Assembly (NCBI RefSeq): GCF_010729895.1 | Contig: NZ_AP022612.1 | Coordinates: forward strand, 496,001-560,000 | DNA: 64,000 bases | Direction: 5' to 3' | Source: Mycolicibacterium confluentis | GTDB lineage: Bacteria; Actinomycetota; Actinomycetes; Mycobacteriales; Mycobacteriaceae | In this document: in pieces, positions 7,677-15,057 of the stretch | How the letters are laid out: each line of letters opens with the position of its first letter | Numbering within the stretch: position 1 is the stretch's first letter | Position numbers and translations under genes: made by a program | Notes under the pieces: generated by a model | Told to the model about the DNA's origin: nothing | Database searches by the model: none | What the model saw: the letters and a program-made list of their open reading frames with translations, nothing else

Positions 7677-8679
7677 CGCCGACATCCTGGTGGTGGGCGG
7701 CGGTCCCGGGGGCCTGGCCACGGCACTGCACGCGCGGGCGCGCGGGCTGTCGGTGATCGTCGCCGAACCCCGGCACTCTCCGATCGACAAGGCCTGCGGT
7801 GAGGGCCTGATGCCCGGCGGTCTGCGGGTCCTTGCCGACCTCGGTGTCGATCCGGCCGGGATGCCGTTTCGGGGCATCGCCTACGTCGACCGTGACCGTC
7901 GGGTCGAGGCGCGGTTCTCGGGCGGTCCCGGTCGTGGGGTGCGCCGGACCACGCTGCACGCGGCGCTGACCGCGCGTGCGCAAGAGGTTGGCACCGAATG
8001 GATTTCGGCCAAGGTCGGGGCGGTGAGCCAGGACGCCGACGGCGTCTCCGCGGCCGGCGTGCGGGCCCGCTACCTCGTCGGTGCGGACGGACTGCATTCC
8101 GCGGTGCGCCGTGGGGTCGGCATCGGGGTCAGCGTCGGCCGGCCCCGCCGGGTCGGGCTGAGGTCCCACTACCGTGTGCCCGCGTGGTCGGAGTTCGTCG
8201 AGGTGCACTGGTCACCGTACGGCGAGGCCTACGTGACTCCGGTCGAACCGGATCTGGTGGGGGTGGCGATTCTGAGCAGTCACCGCCATGACCTGTCCTG
8301 GTTTCCGTGGCTCGAACGCAGGCTGGACGGGGCCGCGCAGGATCGCGAGCGTGGCGCCGGACCGCTGCGCCAGGTCGTGGCACGCCGCGTCGCGGGACGC
8401 GTGCTGCTGGTGGGCGACGCCGCCGGTTACGAGGACGCGCTGACCGGCGAGGGCATGAGCCTGGCGGTCAAACAGGCCGGCGCGGCCGTGGCGGCGATTG
8501 CGGCGGAGCGTCCCGCCGACTACGAGCGGGACTGGCACCGCATCACCCGGCGGTACCGCTGGCTCACCCGGGCCCTGGTGGTGGGAACGACGCCCGCGGT
8601 GGGGCGACGGGTGGTGGTGCCGGCCTCGTCGGCGCTGCCGTTCGTGTTCCGCAGGGCGGTCAACACGCTGGCGACATAG
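7663..8679 (+). CDS. FAD-dependent oxidoreductase/hydroxylase (geranylgeranyl-reductase-like, SrsC-like)
   Basis: A 338-aa flavoprotein. The N-terminal Rossmann motif is DILVVGGGPGGLATALHARA. A CGEGLMPGG segment follows near residue 46, the DG motif is in YLVGADGLHSAVRR, and the second FAD contact is VLLVGDAAGYEDALTGEG. It is the third gene of the operon. In the srs model the flavoprotein hydroxylates the methylated alkylresorcinol to a hydroquinone that oxidises to a quinone. That role is inferred from position. Confidence 0.85.
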   Translation: MPGFDADILVVGGGPGGLATALHARARGLSVIVAEPRHSPIDKACGEGLMPGGLRVLADLGVDPAGMPFRGIAYVDRDRRVEARFSGGPGRGVRRTTLHAALTARAQEVGTEWISAKVGAVSQDADGVSAAGVRARYLVGADGLHSAVRRGVGIGVSVGRPRRVGLRSHYRVPAWSEFVEVHWSPYGEAYVTPVEPDLVGVAILSSHRHDLSWFPWLERRLDGAAQDRERGAGPLRQVVARRVAGRVLLVGDAAGYEDALTGEGMSLAVKQAGAAVAAIAAERPADYERDWHRITRRYRWLTRALVVGTTPAVGRRVVVPASSALPFVFRRAVNTLAT

Positions 8680-8685
8680 CGGTGC

Positions 8686-9246
8686 TCAGTCCCGCAGCAG
8701 GCCGATCAGTACGGTTTCGGCGTCGCGCAGTGGCTGCACCGAGCGCGCCGCGCGGGCCTGCAGCAGCGCGCCCTCGATCGCGCTGACCACCACCGACGCC
8801 TTGACATCGGCGGTCTCGACGGGCGCGCCCGAGTCCACCAGCGCCGCGCTGATCCGGCCACGCAGGGCCGCGAATGCATCGGCCGCTGCCGCGGTGATCG
8901 CTGGTTCGTCAGGACTCGCGAGTGCCGCCGCGGCGATCGGGCAACCTGTGCCGAAGTCGGCGGCCTCCAACTCGGCGATCCAGCGTGCGATCATCCCCGA
9001 CACGATGCCCGCGGGGTCAGTGGTGGCGGCAAGGCGGTCGATCCGGGCCGCGACAATGGCGCCCGCGGTCTCGGTGGCTGTGACCATGAGGTCTTCCTTG
9101 CCGCCGGGGAAGTGTTGATAGATCGAATTGCGGGCCGCGGAACTGCGCTTCAGCAGATCCGACAGTCCCGTCGCGTGCACACCGCGTTCCTGCACCATGG
9201 TGATCGCGGTGCTGATCAACCGGTCGCGGGGTCCGAGCTTGGTCAT
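8686..9246 (-). CDS. TetR/AcrR-family regulator (LmrA/YxaF-like)
   Basis: A 186-aa protein. The N-terminal helix-turn-helix covers about residues 25-50, in the segment from TGLSDLLKRS to SIYQHFPGGKEDL; SIYQHFPGGK is the recognition-helix end typical of the LmrA/YxaF subgroup. The C-terminus has the AADFGTGCPIAAAALAS ligand-domain signature. The ATG overlaps the ku stop by four bases (ATGA), so it is the last gene of the ku transcript. Its target is not evident. It converges on the type III PKS operon across only 6 bp. Confidence 0.85.
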   Translation of the reverse strand: MTKLGPRDRLISTAITMVQERGVHATGLSDLLKRSSAARNSIYQHFPGGKEDLMVTATETAGAIVAARIDRLAATTDPAGIVSGMIARWIAELEAADFGTGCPIAAAALASPDEPAITAAAADAFAALRGRISAALVDSGAPVETADVKASVVVSAIEGALLQARAARSVQPLRDAETVLIGLLRD

Positions 9247-10190
9247 TTCTTCGATGCAGCTTTCTTGGCCGGGGCCTTCTTCGCCGCGGTCTGCTTGGCC
9301 GGTGCCTTCTTAGCCGCGGTCTTCTTCGCGGGTGCTTTCTTGGCGGGCTTGTCGTCGGAGTCGTCGTGAGAGTCGTCGTCGGAGTCGTCGCCGGTCTGTC
9401 CACGTCGCCTCTTGACACTCGCCTCGAGTTTGGCCAGCAGATCCGACACGTCGTCGGACTCGTCGAGTTCGGTGGGCTGCTCCTCGACCGTGAAGGCTTC
9501 TCCACCTTCAAGTTTGGCCTCGACCAACTCGCGCAACTGCTCCTGGTAATCGTCGCGGAACTGGTCGGGATTGAAGTCCTCGGACATCGAATCCACAACC
9601 TGGCCGGCCATCTTCAGCTCGGCCGGTTTGACCTCGACCTTGGTGTCGAGCACCGGGAAATCGGGATCGCGGATCTCATCGGGCCACAGCAGCGTGTGGA
9701 TCACCATGACCTCGCGCTTGGAGAAGTCCTTGACCCGCAACGCCGCAAGCCGCGTCTTGTTGCGCAACGCGAAATGCACGATGGCCACGCGGTCGGTGTC
9801 CATCAGCGTCTTGGCCAACAGCACGTACGACTTCGACGACTTGGAGTCCGGTTCGAGAAAGTAGCTGCGGTCGTACAGGATCGGGTCCAGCTGGCTGGCT
9901 GGAATGAACTCCAGCACCTCGATTTCGCGACTGCGCTCCTCGGGGAGTGTGGCGATGTCCTCGTCGGTGATGACGACGCTCTGCCCGTCGTCGGATTCGA
10001 AGGCGCGTGCGATCTCTTTGTATTCGACGACTTCGCCGCACACTTCGCAGACCCGCTTGTACCGGATCCGGCCGTTGTCCTTGGCGTGCACCTGATGGAA
10101 CTTCAGGTCGTGATCCTCGGTGGCGCTGTAGACCTTGACCGGCACATTGACCAGGCCGAAGGCAATCGAACCCTTCCAAATGGATCGCAT
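9243..10190 (-). CDS. ku: Ku homodimer protein of bacterial NHEJ
   Basis: A 315-aa protein starting MRSIWKGSIAFGLVNVPVK, the canonical bacterial Ku N-terminus. A GTG/TTG-type extension of nine codons is possible but would not match the family. The Ku beta-barrel and bridge region spans roughly residues 1-250. The C-terminus carries an acidic patch (DDSDDDSHDDSDD) and then a lysine/alanine tail of PAKKA-type repeats, as in the extended Ku of M. smegmatis, which binds DNA non-specifically. It works with LigD, encoded divergently at 10493, to join double-strand breaks. Confidence 0.95.
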   Translation of the reverse strand: MRSIWKGSIAFGLVNVPVKVYSATEDHDLKFHQVHAKDNGRIRYKRVCEVCGEVVEYKEIARAFESDDGQSVVITDEDIATLPEERSREIEVLEFIPASQLDPILYDRSYFLEPDSKSSKSYVLLAKTLMDTDRVAIVHFALRNKTRLAALRVKDFSKREVMVIHTLLWPDEIRDPDFPVLDTKVEVKPAELKMAGQVVDSMSEDFNPDQFRDDYQEQLRELVEAKLEGGEAFTVEEQPTELDESDDVSDLLAKLEASVKRRRGQTGDDSDDDSHDDSDDKPAKKAPAKKTAAKKAPAKQTAAKKAPAKKAASKK

Positions 10191-10221
10191 CTTCCCAGTA
10201 TGGACCAACGAGTCCACCAGG

Positions 10222-10458
10222 TTAGGGGGTTAGCGCGTCCTGTCCCGGGTCCAGGCCGATCGGGGTCTGGGGATTGGCGCCCGGATTGTGGTCGTGGGTG
10301 AACACCTGCGACGGCGCTGTTCTGCAGTTGCTGTCCATGGGCGTCTGATCACCCGAGCACCACGGCACGTGGTCGTCGGGATCCGCCGACGCGGGTGCCG
10401 CCAGGACGACGGCGGTCGCGGCGACCACCAACCAGGGCGTCCAGCGCGCGTTAGCCAT
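10222..10458 (-). CDS. Small secreted protein between ku and ligD
   Basis: A 78-aa protein with a signal peptide (MANARWTPW, hydrophobic core, APASA cleavage near residue 26). The mature part is Asp/Pro-rich with two cysteines (VPWCSGDQTP, SNCRTAPSQ). ATG 10458 is preferred over a TTG two codons earlier because TAGCGT lies 6 nt upstream, giving a leaderless start. It ends 31 bp before ku on the same strand, so ku may be read from the same promoter. Function unknown. Confidence 0.7.
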   Translation of the reverse strand: MANARWTPWLVVAATAVVLAAPASADPDDHVPWCSGDQTPMDSNCRTAPSQVFTHDHNPGANPQTPIGLDPGQDALTP

Positions 10459-10464
10459 GGTCAA

Positions 10465-10484
10465 ACGCTAGCAAGGTATACGTT
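10465..10484. promoter_or_regulatory. Divergent leaderless promoters (secreted protein-ku / ligD)
   Basis: Minus-strand TAGCGT (10470-10465) lies 6 nt from the ATG at 10458. Plus-strand TACGTT (10479-10484) lies 8 nt from the ATG at 10493. The two NHEJ genes are therefore driven from a shared gap of about 34 bp. Confidence 0.5.
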
Positions 10485-10492
10485 TGGCAGGT

Positions 10493-12772
10493 ATGGGTTC
10501 CAAGGAGCCGCAGGTCAAGCTCACCAACGCGGACAAGGTGCTGTATCCCGACACCGGGACCACCAAGGGTGAGGTCTTCGACTACTACACGGCGATCGCC
10601 GACGTCATGCTGCCGCACATCGTCGGCCGGCCCACCACCCGCAAGCGTTGGCCCAACGGCGTCGGAAAGGCCGACTTCTTCGAGAAGCAGTTGGCCTCCT
10701 CGGCGCCGGACTGGCTCAGCCGCGGAAGCGTGACCCACAGCAGTGGCACTACGACGTATCCGATCATCGACACCCCGGCCGGGTTGGCCTGGATCGCGCA
10801 GCAGGCCGCTCTTGAGGTGCATGTGCCGCAGTGGCGATTCGTCGACGGCAAGCCGGGGCCCGCGACGCGCCTGGTGTTCGACCTCGACCCCGGTCCCGAC
10901 GTCCCGATGAAGCAGGTGTGTGACGTCGCCCGTGCGGTGCGTGAACTCATGGACGATCTCGGGCTGCGCACCTTTCCGGTGACCAGCGGCAGCAAGGGGG
11001 TGCACCTGTACGTGCCGTTGGACGAGCCCGTCAGTTCACGCGGGGCGGTGGTGCTGGCCAAGCGGGTCGCCCAGCAGTTGGAGCAGTCGATGCCCAAGCA
11101 GGTCACGGCGACCATGACCAAGAGCCTGCGGGCCGGAAAGGTCTTCGTGGACTGGAGTCAGAACTCCGGGTCGAAGACCACGATCGCGCCTTACTCGCTG
11201 CGCGGGCGCGCGCAGCCCACGGTCGCCGCGCCGCGCAGGTGGGAGGAACTCGACGACCCGGCTCTGGGGCAACTCGGGTATGACGAAGTCCTTGAGCGCG
11301 TGGCTCGGGATGGGGATCTGCTCGACGGACTGGACCCGCCGATGGCCGCGTCCGATCGGTTGAGCACCTACCGGTCGATGCGCGACGCCGGCAAGACCCC
11401 CGAGCCGGTCCCGAAGGCCAGACCCGCTGTGGGCAAGGACAATACGTTCGTCATCCAGGAACACCACGCGCGGCGCCTGCACTACGATTTCCGGCTGGAA
11501 CGCGGCGGGGTGCTGGTGTCCTGGGCGATTCCGAAGAACCTGCCGGAGACGCCGTCGGTCAACCATCTGGCGGTGCACACCGAGGATCACCCGTTGGAGT
11601 ACGCGACGTTTGAGGGTGATATTCCCAAGGGGGAGTACGGCGGCGGCAAGGTCATCGTCTGGGATTCGGGCACATACGACGTCGAGAAGTTCGTGGACCC
11701 GGATGACGACGGAAAGGAAAAGGGTGAGGTGATCGTCACCCTGCACGGCGAGAAGGTGACTGGGCGTTACGCGCTGATCCAGACCGACGGCAAGAACTGG
11801 CTGGCCCATCGCACCAAGGAGCAGCCCAAGCCGGCGCCCACGGATCTGGCGCCGATGCTGGCGACCCACGGGTCCGTCACGAAACTCAAGGCCTCGCAAT
11901 GGGCTTTCGAAGGAAAGTGGGACGGCTACCGCCTGCTGTTCGACGCCGACCACGGGGAACTGCAACTGCGATCGCGCAGCGGGCGCGACGTCACGGGTGA
12001 GTACCCGCAGTTGGCGGCGATCGCCGCGGACCTCTCCGAGCACCATGTCCTGCTCGACGGCGAGGTGGTCGCCCTGGACTCGTCGGGGGTGCCGAGTTTC
12101 GGGGAGATGCAGAACCGCGCCCGCGCCACGCGCATCGAGTTCTGGGCGTTCGACCTGCTGTACCTCGACGGGCGGTCGCTGCTCAACGTCAAGTACCGCG
12201 ACCGGCGAAAGCTGCTGGAGACACTGGCCACTGACACCGATCTCATTGTCCCCGAACAGCTTCCCGGTGACGGCGCTGAGGCGTTGGCCCACTCGGCAGA
12301 ACAACGCTGGGAGGGCGTGGTCGCCAAGAAATGGGACTCGACGTATCAGCCCGGGCGGCGGTCGGCGTCCTGGGTCAAGGACAAGAACTGGAACACCCAG
12401 GAGGTGGTCATCGGCGGGTGGCGAGTCGGTGAGGGAGGCCGATCCGGCGGTATCGGCGCGCTGCTGATGGGAGTACCGGCTGACCCAGAAAGGGGAGGTC
12501 TGGACTTCGTCGGCCGGGTCGGCACCGGATTCAGCGACAAGGAGCTGACCAAGCTCAAGAAGCTGCTGACGCCACTGCGCACCGACGAGACCCCGTTCAA
12601 CCGGAAGCTGACCGGACCCGACGCGCGGGGCGTCACCTTCGTCGAGCCGACCCTGGTCGGCGAGGTGCGCTATGGCGAGCGGACCTCCGATGGTCGGTTG
12701 CGGCATCCGTCGTGGCGTGGGCTGCGGCCGGACAAGTCGCCCGACGAGGTCGAGTGGGAATCATTGCAGTAG
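10493..12772 (+). CDS. ligD: ATP-dependent DNA ligase D (polymerase-phosphoesterase-ligase)
   Basis: A 759-aa trifunctional NHEJ enzyme in the mycobacterial domain order. The primase-polymerase domain covers about residues 1-290, with the catalytic LVFDLDPGPDVP. The 3'-phosphoesterase domain starts near 315 (FVIQEHHARRLHYDFRLERG) and has HTEDHPLEYATFEG. The ATP-ligase domain runs from about 450, with adenylation motif I in FEGKWDGYRLLF near residue 475 and GEVVALD and EGVVAKKW further on. ATG 10493 is chosen over a TTG three codons earlier. It fills, trims and seals breaks held by Ku. Confidence 0.96.
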   Translation: MGSKEPQVKLTNADKVLYPDTGTTKGEVFDYYTAIADVMLPHIVGRPTTRKRWPNGVGKADFFEKQLASSAPDWLSRGSVTHSSGTTTYPIIDTPAGLAWIAQQAALEVHVPQWRFVDGKPGPATRLVFDLDPGPDVPMKQVCDVARAVRELMDDLGLRTFPVTSGSKGVHLYVPLDEPVSSRGAVVLAKRVAQQLEQSMPKQVTATMTKSLRAGKVFVDWSQNSGSKTTIAPYSLRGRAQPTVAAPRRWEELDDPALGQLGYDEVLERVARDGDLLDGLDPPMAASDRLSTYRSMRDAGKTPEPVPKARPAVGKDNTFVIQEHHARRLHYDFRLERGGVLVSWAIPKNLPETPSVNHLAVHTEDHPLEYATFEGDIPKGEYGGGKVIVWDSGTYDVEKFVDPDDDGKEKGEVIVTLHGEKVTGRYALIQTDGKNWLAHRTKEQPKPAPTDLAPMLATHGSVTKLKASQWAFEGKWDGYRLLFDADHGELQLRSRSGRDVTGEYPQLAAIAADLSEHHVLLDGEVVALDSSGVPSFGEMQNRARATRIEFWAFDLLYLDGRSLLNVKYRDRRKLLETLATDTDLIVPEQLPGDGAEALAHSAEQRWEGVVAKKWDSTYQPGRRSASWVKDKNWNTQEVVIGGWRVGEGGRSGGIGALLMGVPADPERGGLDFVGRVGTGFSDKELTKLKKLLTPLRTDETPFNRKLTGPDARGVTFVEPTLVGEVRYGERTSDGRLRHPSWRGLRPDKSPDEVEWESLQ

Positions 12773-12822
12773 GTGCAACATTGCGTCGCCATCTCAGGAC
12801 GACGTAATCGCAGGCGGCCTGA

Positions 12823-13460
12823 TTAGTCCGAACGTGAACGGTGTTCGGTCACGAAACGACGGATTGAATCATTGACCTCGTCGGGAAATTCGGCCGGCAA
12901 AGCGTGTGAGGCTTTGGGCCACAGGTGATATCGCCAGGCGGGAACCACCGATCGCATCCGCGCGATTCCCTTCCCGGAATTGTGAACCGTGTTGCCCGCC
13001 AGAAGAACCTGCACTGGAATATCGACTGAACGCAGCACGTGATCGCTGATCAAACGCGATGGCGGAGTTCGCACAGGTGGTGCGAACTCCGCAAATCCGG
13101 CCCCGAATAACTCCGCAAGCGCGTGATGACCAGTTATCCAGGCCGCAGCGCGTCGAGCTCGCGCGGAACTGGGGCGTCCTTGAAGCGCAAGACTTACCCA
13201 GAACTTTGCAGACAGGCGTGCCACCGTACCGGCCGGATCAACCAGCGTCACAGTCGCCAAACGATGGGGTGCCCGTGCCGCTGTGTGTGTGGCCAGCCAA
13301 CCGCCGTAGGAATGCCCAACCAGATGGACACCTTGCAGCCCCAGCCCCTCCAATACCGCGTCGATGCAACGCGCGGAGTCTGCCGGGGTGAACATCAACC
13401 GAGAACAGGGCGTAAGTCGCATCCTGTATCTCCGTCAGGTCGAGGGGGAGTAGTTCAGTG
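12823..13460 (-). pseudogene. Decayed alpha/beta-hydrolase gene
   Basis: An intact stretch of 199 codons (13422-12823) has the nucleophile elbow LVGHSYGGWL and the catalytic His in ASHALPAEF. It lacks the ~80-100 residue N-terminal core (HG oxyanion strand) of a normal 270-300-aa hydrolase. A neighbouring frame just upstream reads LDLTEIQDATYALFSVDV, which looks like the strand that should precede FTPADSARCIDAVL. Joining the two needs a frame change and a missing loop. The simplest reading is a 5'-truncated, frameshifted remnant. Base composition is lower in GC than the flanks, which suggests transfer. Confidence 0.6.
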
Positions 13461-14447
13461 GGCGAGGGAGTTCGCCATCTCCGCGAGCCCGTCGGCCAGG
13501 GTGACGGACGGGGTGTAGCGGAGTTCGCTTCTTGCAGCGGTGATGTCATAACTGCGGTCACGACCCATGAACGTGGTGATCCAATTCGTCAGCATCGGTG
13601 GCTCAGGCCGGTGCAACAGGCGTGCCCCCGCATCGAGGAGTGCTCCCAGGGGAGCCGCCAACGCGAACGGCACACTGCGGGCCGCGCTCACGTCGACACC
13701 GCGGGTCGCCAGTAGCGGGGTGAAGAGATCGCGGGCCGGCATGGGCGTGCCGTCGGTGACGTAGTACGCGCGACCGGGACGGCCACGGGTGAGTGCGAGT
13801 CGGACGGCCTCGGTGAGGTTGTCGACGTGGATGAAGTCGACCGTGTGCCTGCCGTTGTCGATCCAGCTGAACTGGCCGGCTTCCACCGAGGCGACGAATT
13901 GGTCCAGGGTGGACATGCCCGCACCCCAAATGAACGGCGGCCGAAGGGCCACCGTCGTCATCGTCGGTGTGACCGCGTTGAGCAGGGTGCGCTCGGTGGC
14001 GAGCTTGATGCGGCTGTAGGCGATATTGGGCCGACCTTCATCGGTGTGCTCGTCGACGACCGGCGCGCGCTGGGTGCCGCTGGCCACGCTGGCGGCGCTG
14101 ATCAGGACGAACCTTGTCACTCCAGACGAGGCGGCGATCTGGTGCAGGGCAACGCTGGGCTCGAGGTTTGTCCGGCGGAAGACGTCGTCGGGACCCCAGA
14201 ACGCCATGTAGGCAGCGCCATGCACGACGGCGTCGACCCCGTGCAGTGCCGACGTCCACTGCGGCGGCGGATCACAGTTGACCAGGTCCGACAGGTCGCC
14301 GAGAACTGGCTCGGCCCCGGCCCTGCGGACGAGGTCGGCGGCGCTGTCCGTGCGGGCGAGTGCCCGCACCTCGTGCCCCGCGCCGACCAGTCGCCTGATC
14401 AGGTGCTGCCCGACGAATCCACTGCCACCCGTGACGAAAAGTCTCAT
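13455..14447 (-). CDS. NAD-dependent epimerase/dehydratase-type extended SDR
   Basis: A 330-aa protein starting MRLFVTGGSGFVGQHLIRRL, the extended-SDR TGxxGxxG motif. It has the catalytic Tyr/Lys in AYSRIKLATE (Y-x-x-x-K) and the NAD-binding ALART and GDLSD segments. It resembles the 3-beta-hydroxysteroid-dehydrogenase/ketoreductase-like epimerases of mycobacteria. A GGAG Shine-Dalgarno 6 nt before ATG 14447 favours that start over ATG 14459. It diverges from the MarR gene at 14520, whose operator lies between them. Confidence 0.83.
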   Translation of the reverse strand: MRLFVTGGSGFVGQHLIRRLVGAGHEVRALARTDSAADLVRRAGAEPVLGDLSDLVNCDPPPQWTSALHGVDAVVHGAAYMAFWGPDDVFRRTNLEPSVALHQIAASSGVTRFVLISAASVASGTQRAPVVDEHTDEGRPNIAYSRIKLATERTLLNAVTPTMTTVALRPPFIWGAGMSTLDQFVASVEAGQFSWIDNGRHTVDFIHVDNLTEAVRLALTRGRPGRAYYVTDGTPMPARDLFTPLLATRGVDVSAARSVPFALAAPLGALLDAGARLLHRPEPPMLTNWITTFMGRDRSYDITAARSELRYTPSVTLADGLAEMANSLAH

Positions 14448-14466
14448 CTGCTTCTCCATTCATTCC

Positions 14467-14485
14467 ATATCAAATCATTTGAGAT
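14467..14485. promoter_or_regulatory. Probable MarR operator
   Basis: ATATCAAATCATTTGAGAT is a 19-bp inverted repeat with 8-bp arms (one mismatch) and a 3-bp centre; the inner TCAAA/TTTGA is perfect. It sits in the AT-rich gap between the divergent epimerase and MarR genes, where a self-regulating MarR protein would be expected to bind. Confidence 0.55.
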
Positions 14486-14519
14486 CAAACTATATGAGCG
14501 CTGATAGTATTTCGTCAAC

Positions 14520-14990
14520 GTGAAAGAGAAGACGGGTGGACGCGCTGCGTCAGGTGCATCGGCGCAGCGCGCGGGGCGCCTCGCCGATGCGTTCGGACGC
14601 GCGGGCAAGTCGGTGGTGCGGGCCTTCGACGACCGCCTGGGGGAACACGGCGTTTCGACTCCGAGATCCAAACTGCTCGCCGAAGTGGCTCGGATGCAGC
14701 CGGTCCGGCTCGCGGATCTGGCCCGCGAGGTGGGAATCAGCCAGGGTACGGCGTCCACGCTGGTGGAGGCACTTGTTCGCGACGGACTGGTCGCCCGCGG
14801 TGTCGACGACAACGACCGGCGCGCGATCCGCCTGACGACCACGCCCGCAGGGGAGACGCAGGCGCGAAACTGGCTCCGCGACTACGTCGTCGTCGCGGGG
14901 GAGATCTTCAGCTGCCTCACCACCGAGGAGCAACGCGAGCTGACCCGACTGCTCGATCGGATCACCGAGTCCCTGGACCCTCCGGCTTAG
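14520..14990 (+). CDS. MarR-family transcriptional regulator
   Basis: A 156-aa protein with a winged helix. The recognition region is LADLAREVGISQGTASTLVEALVRDGLV (in two parts: helix 2 ADLAREVG, helix 3 GTASTLVEALV) and the wing is DDNDRRAIRLTTTPAG. GTG 14520 is the only reasonable start. Divergent placement and an intervening palindrome suggest that it controls the neighbouring epimerase gene and itself. Ligand unknown. Confidence 0.88.
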   Translation: MKEKTGGRAASGASAQRAGRLADAFGRAGKSVVRAFDDRLGEHGVSTPRSKLLAEVARMQPVRLADLAREVGISQGTASTLVEALVRDGLVARGVDDNDRRAIRLTTTPAGETQARNWLRDYVVVAGEIFSCLTTEEQRELTRLLDRITESLDPPA

Positions 14991-15057
14991 CTGAGCGGAG
15001 ATACGCCAGGCCGGGCGAGGAGTGCAGGGACGCATCTGCTGCGGATCAGTCCGTTCG

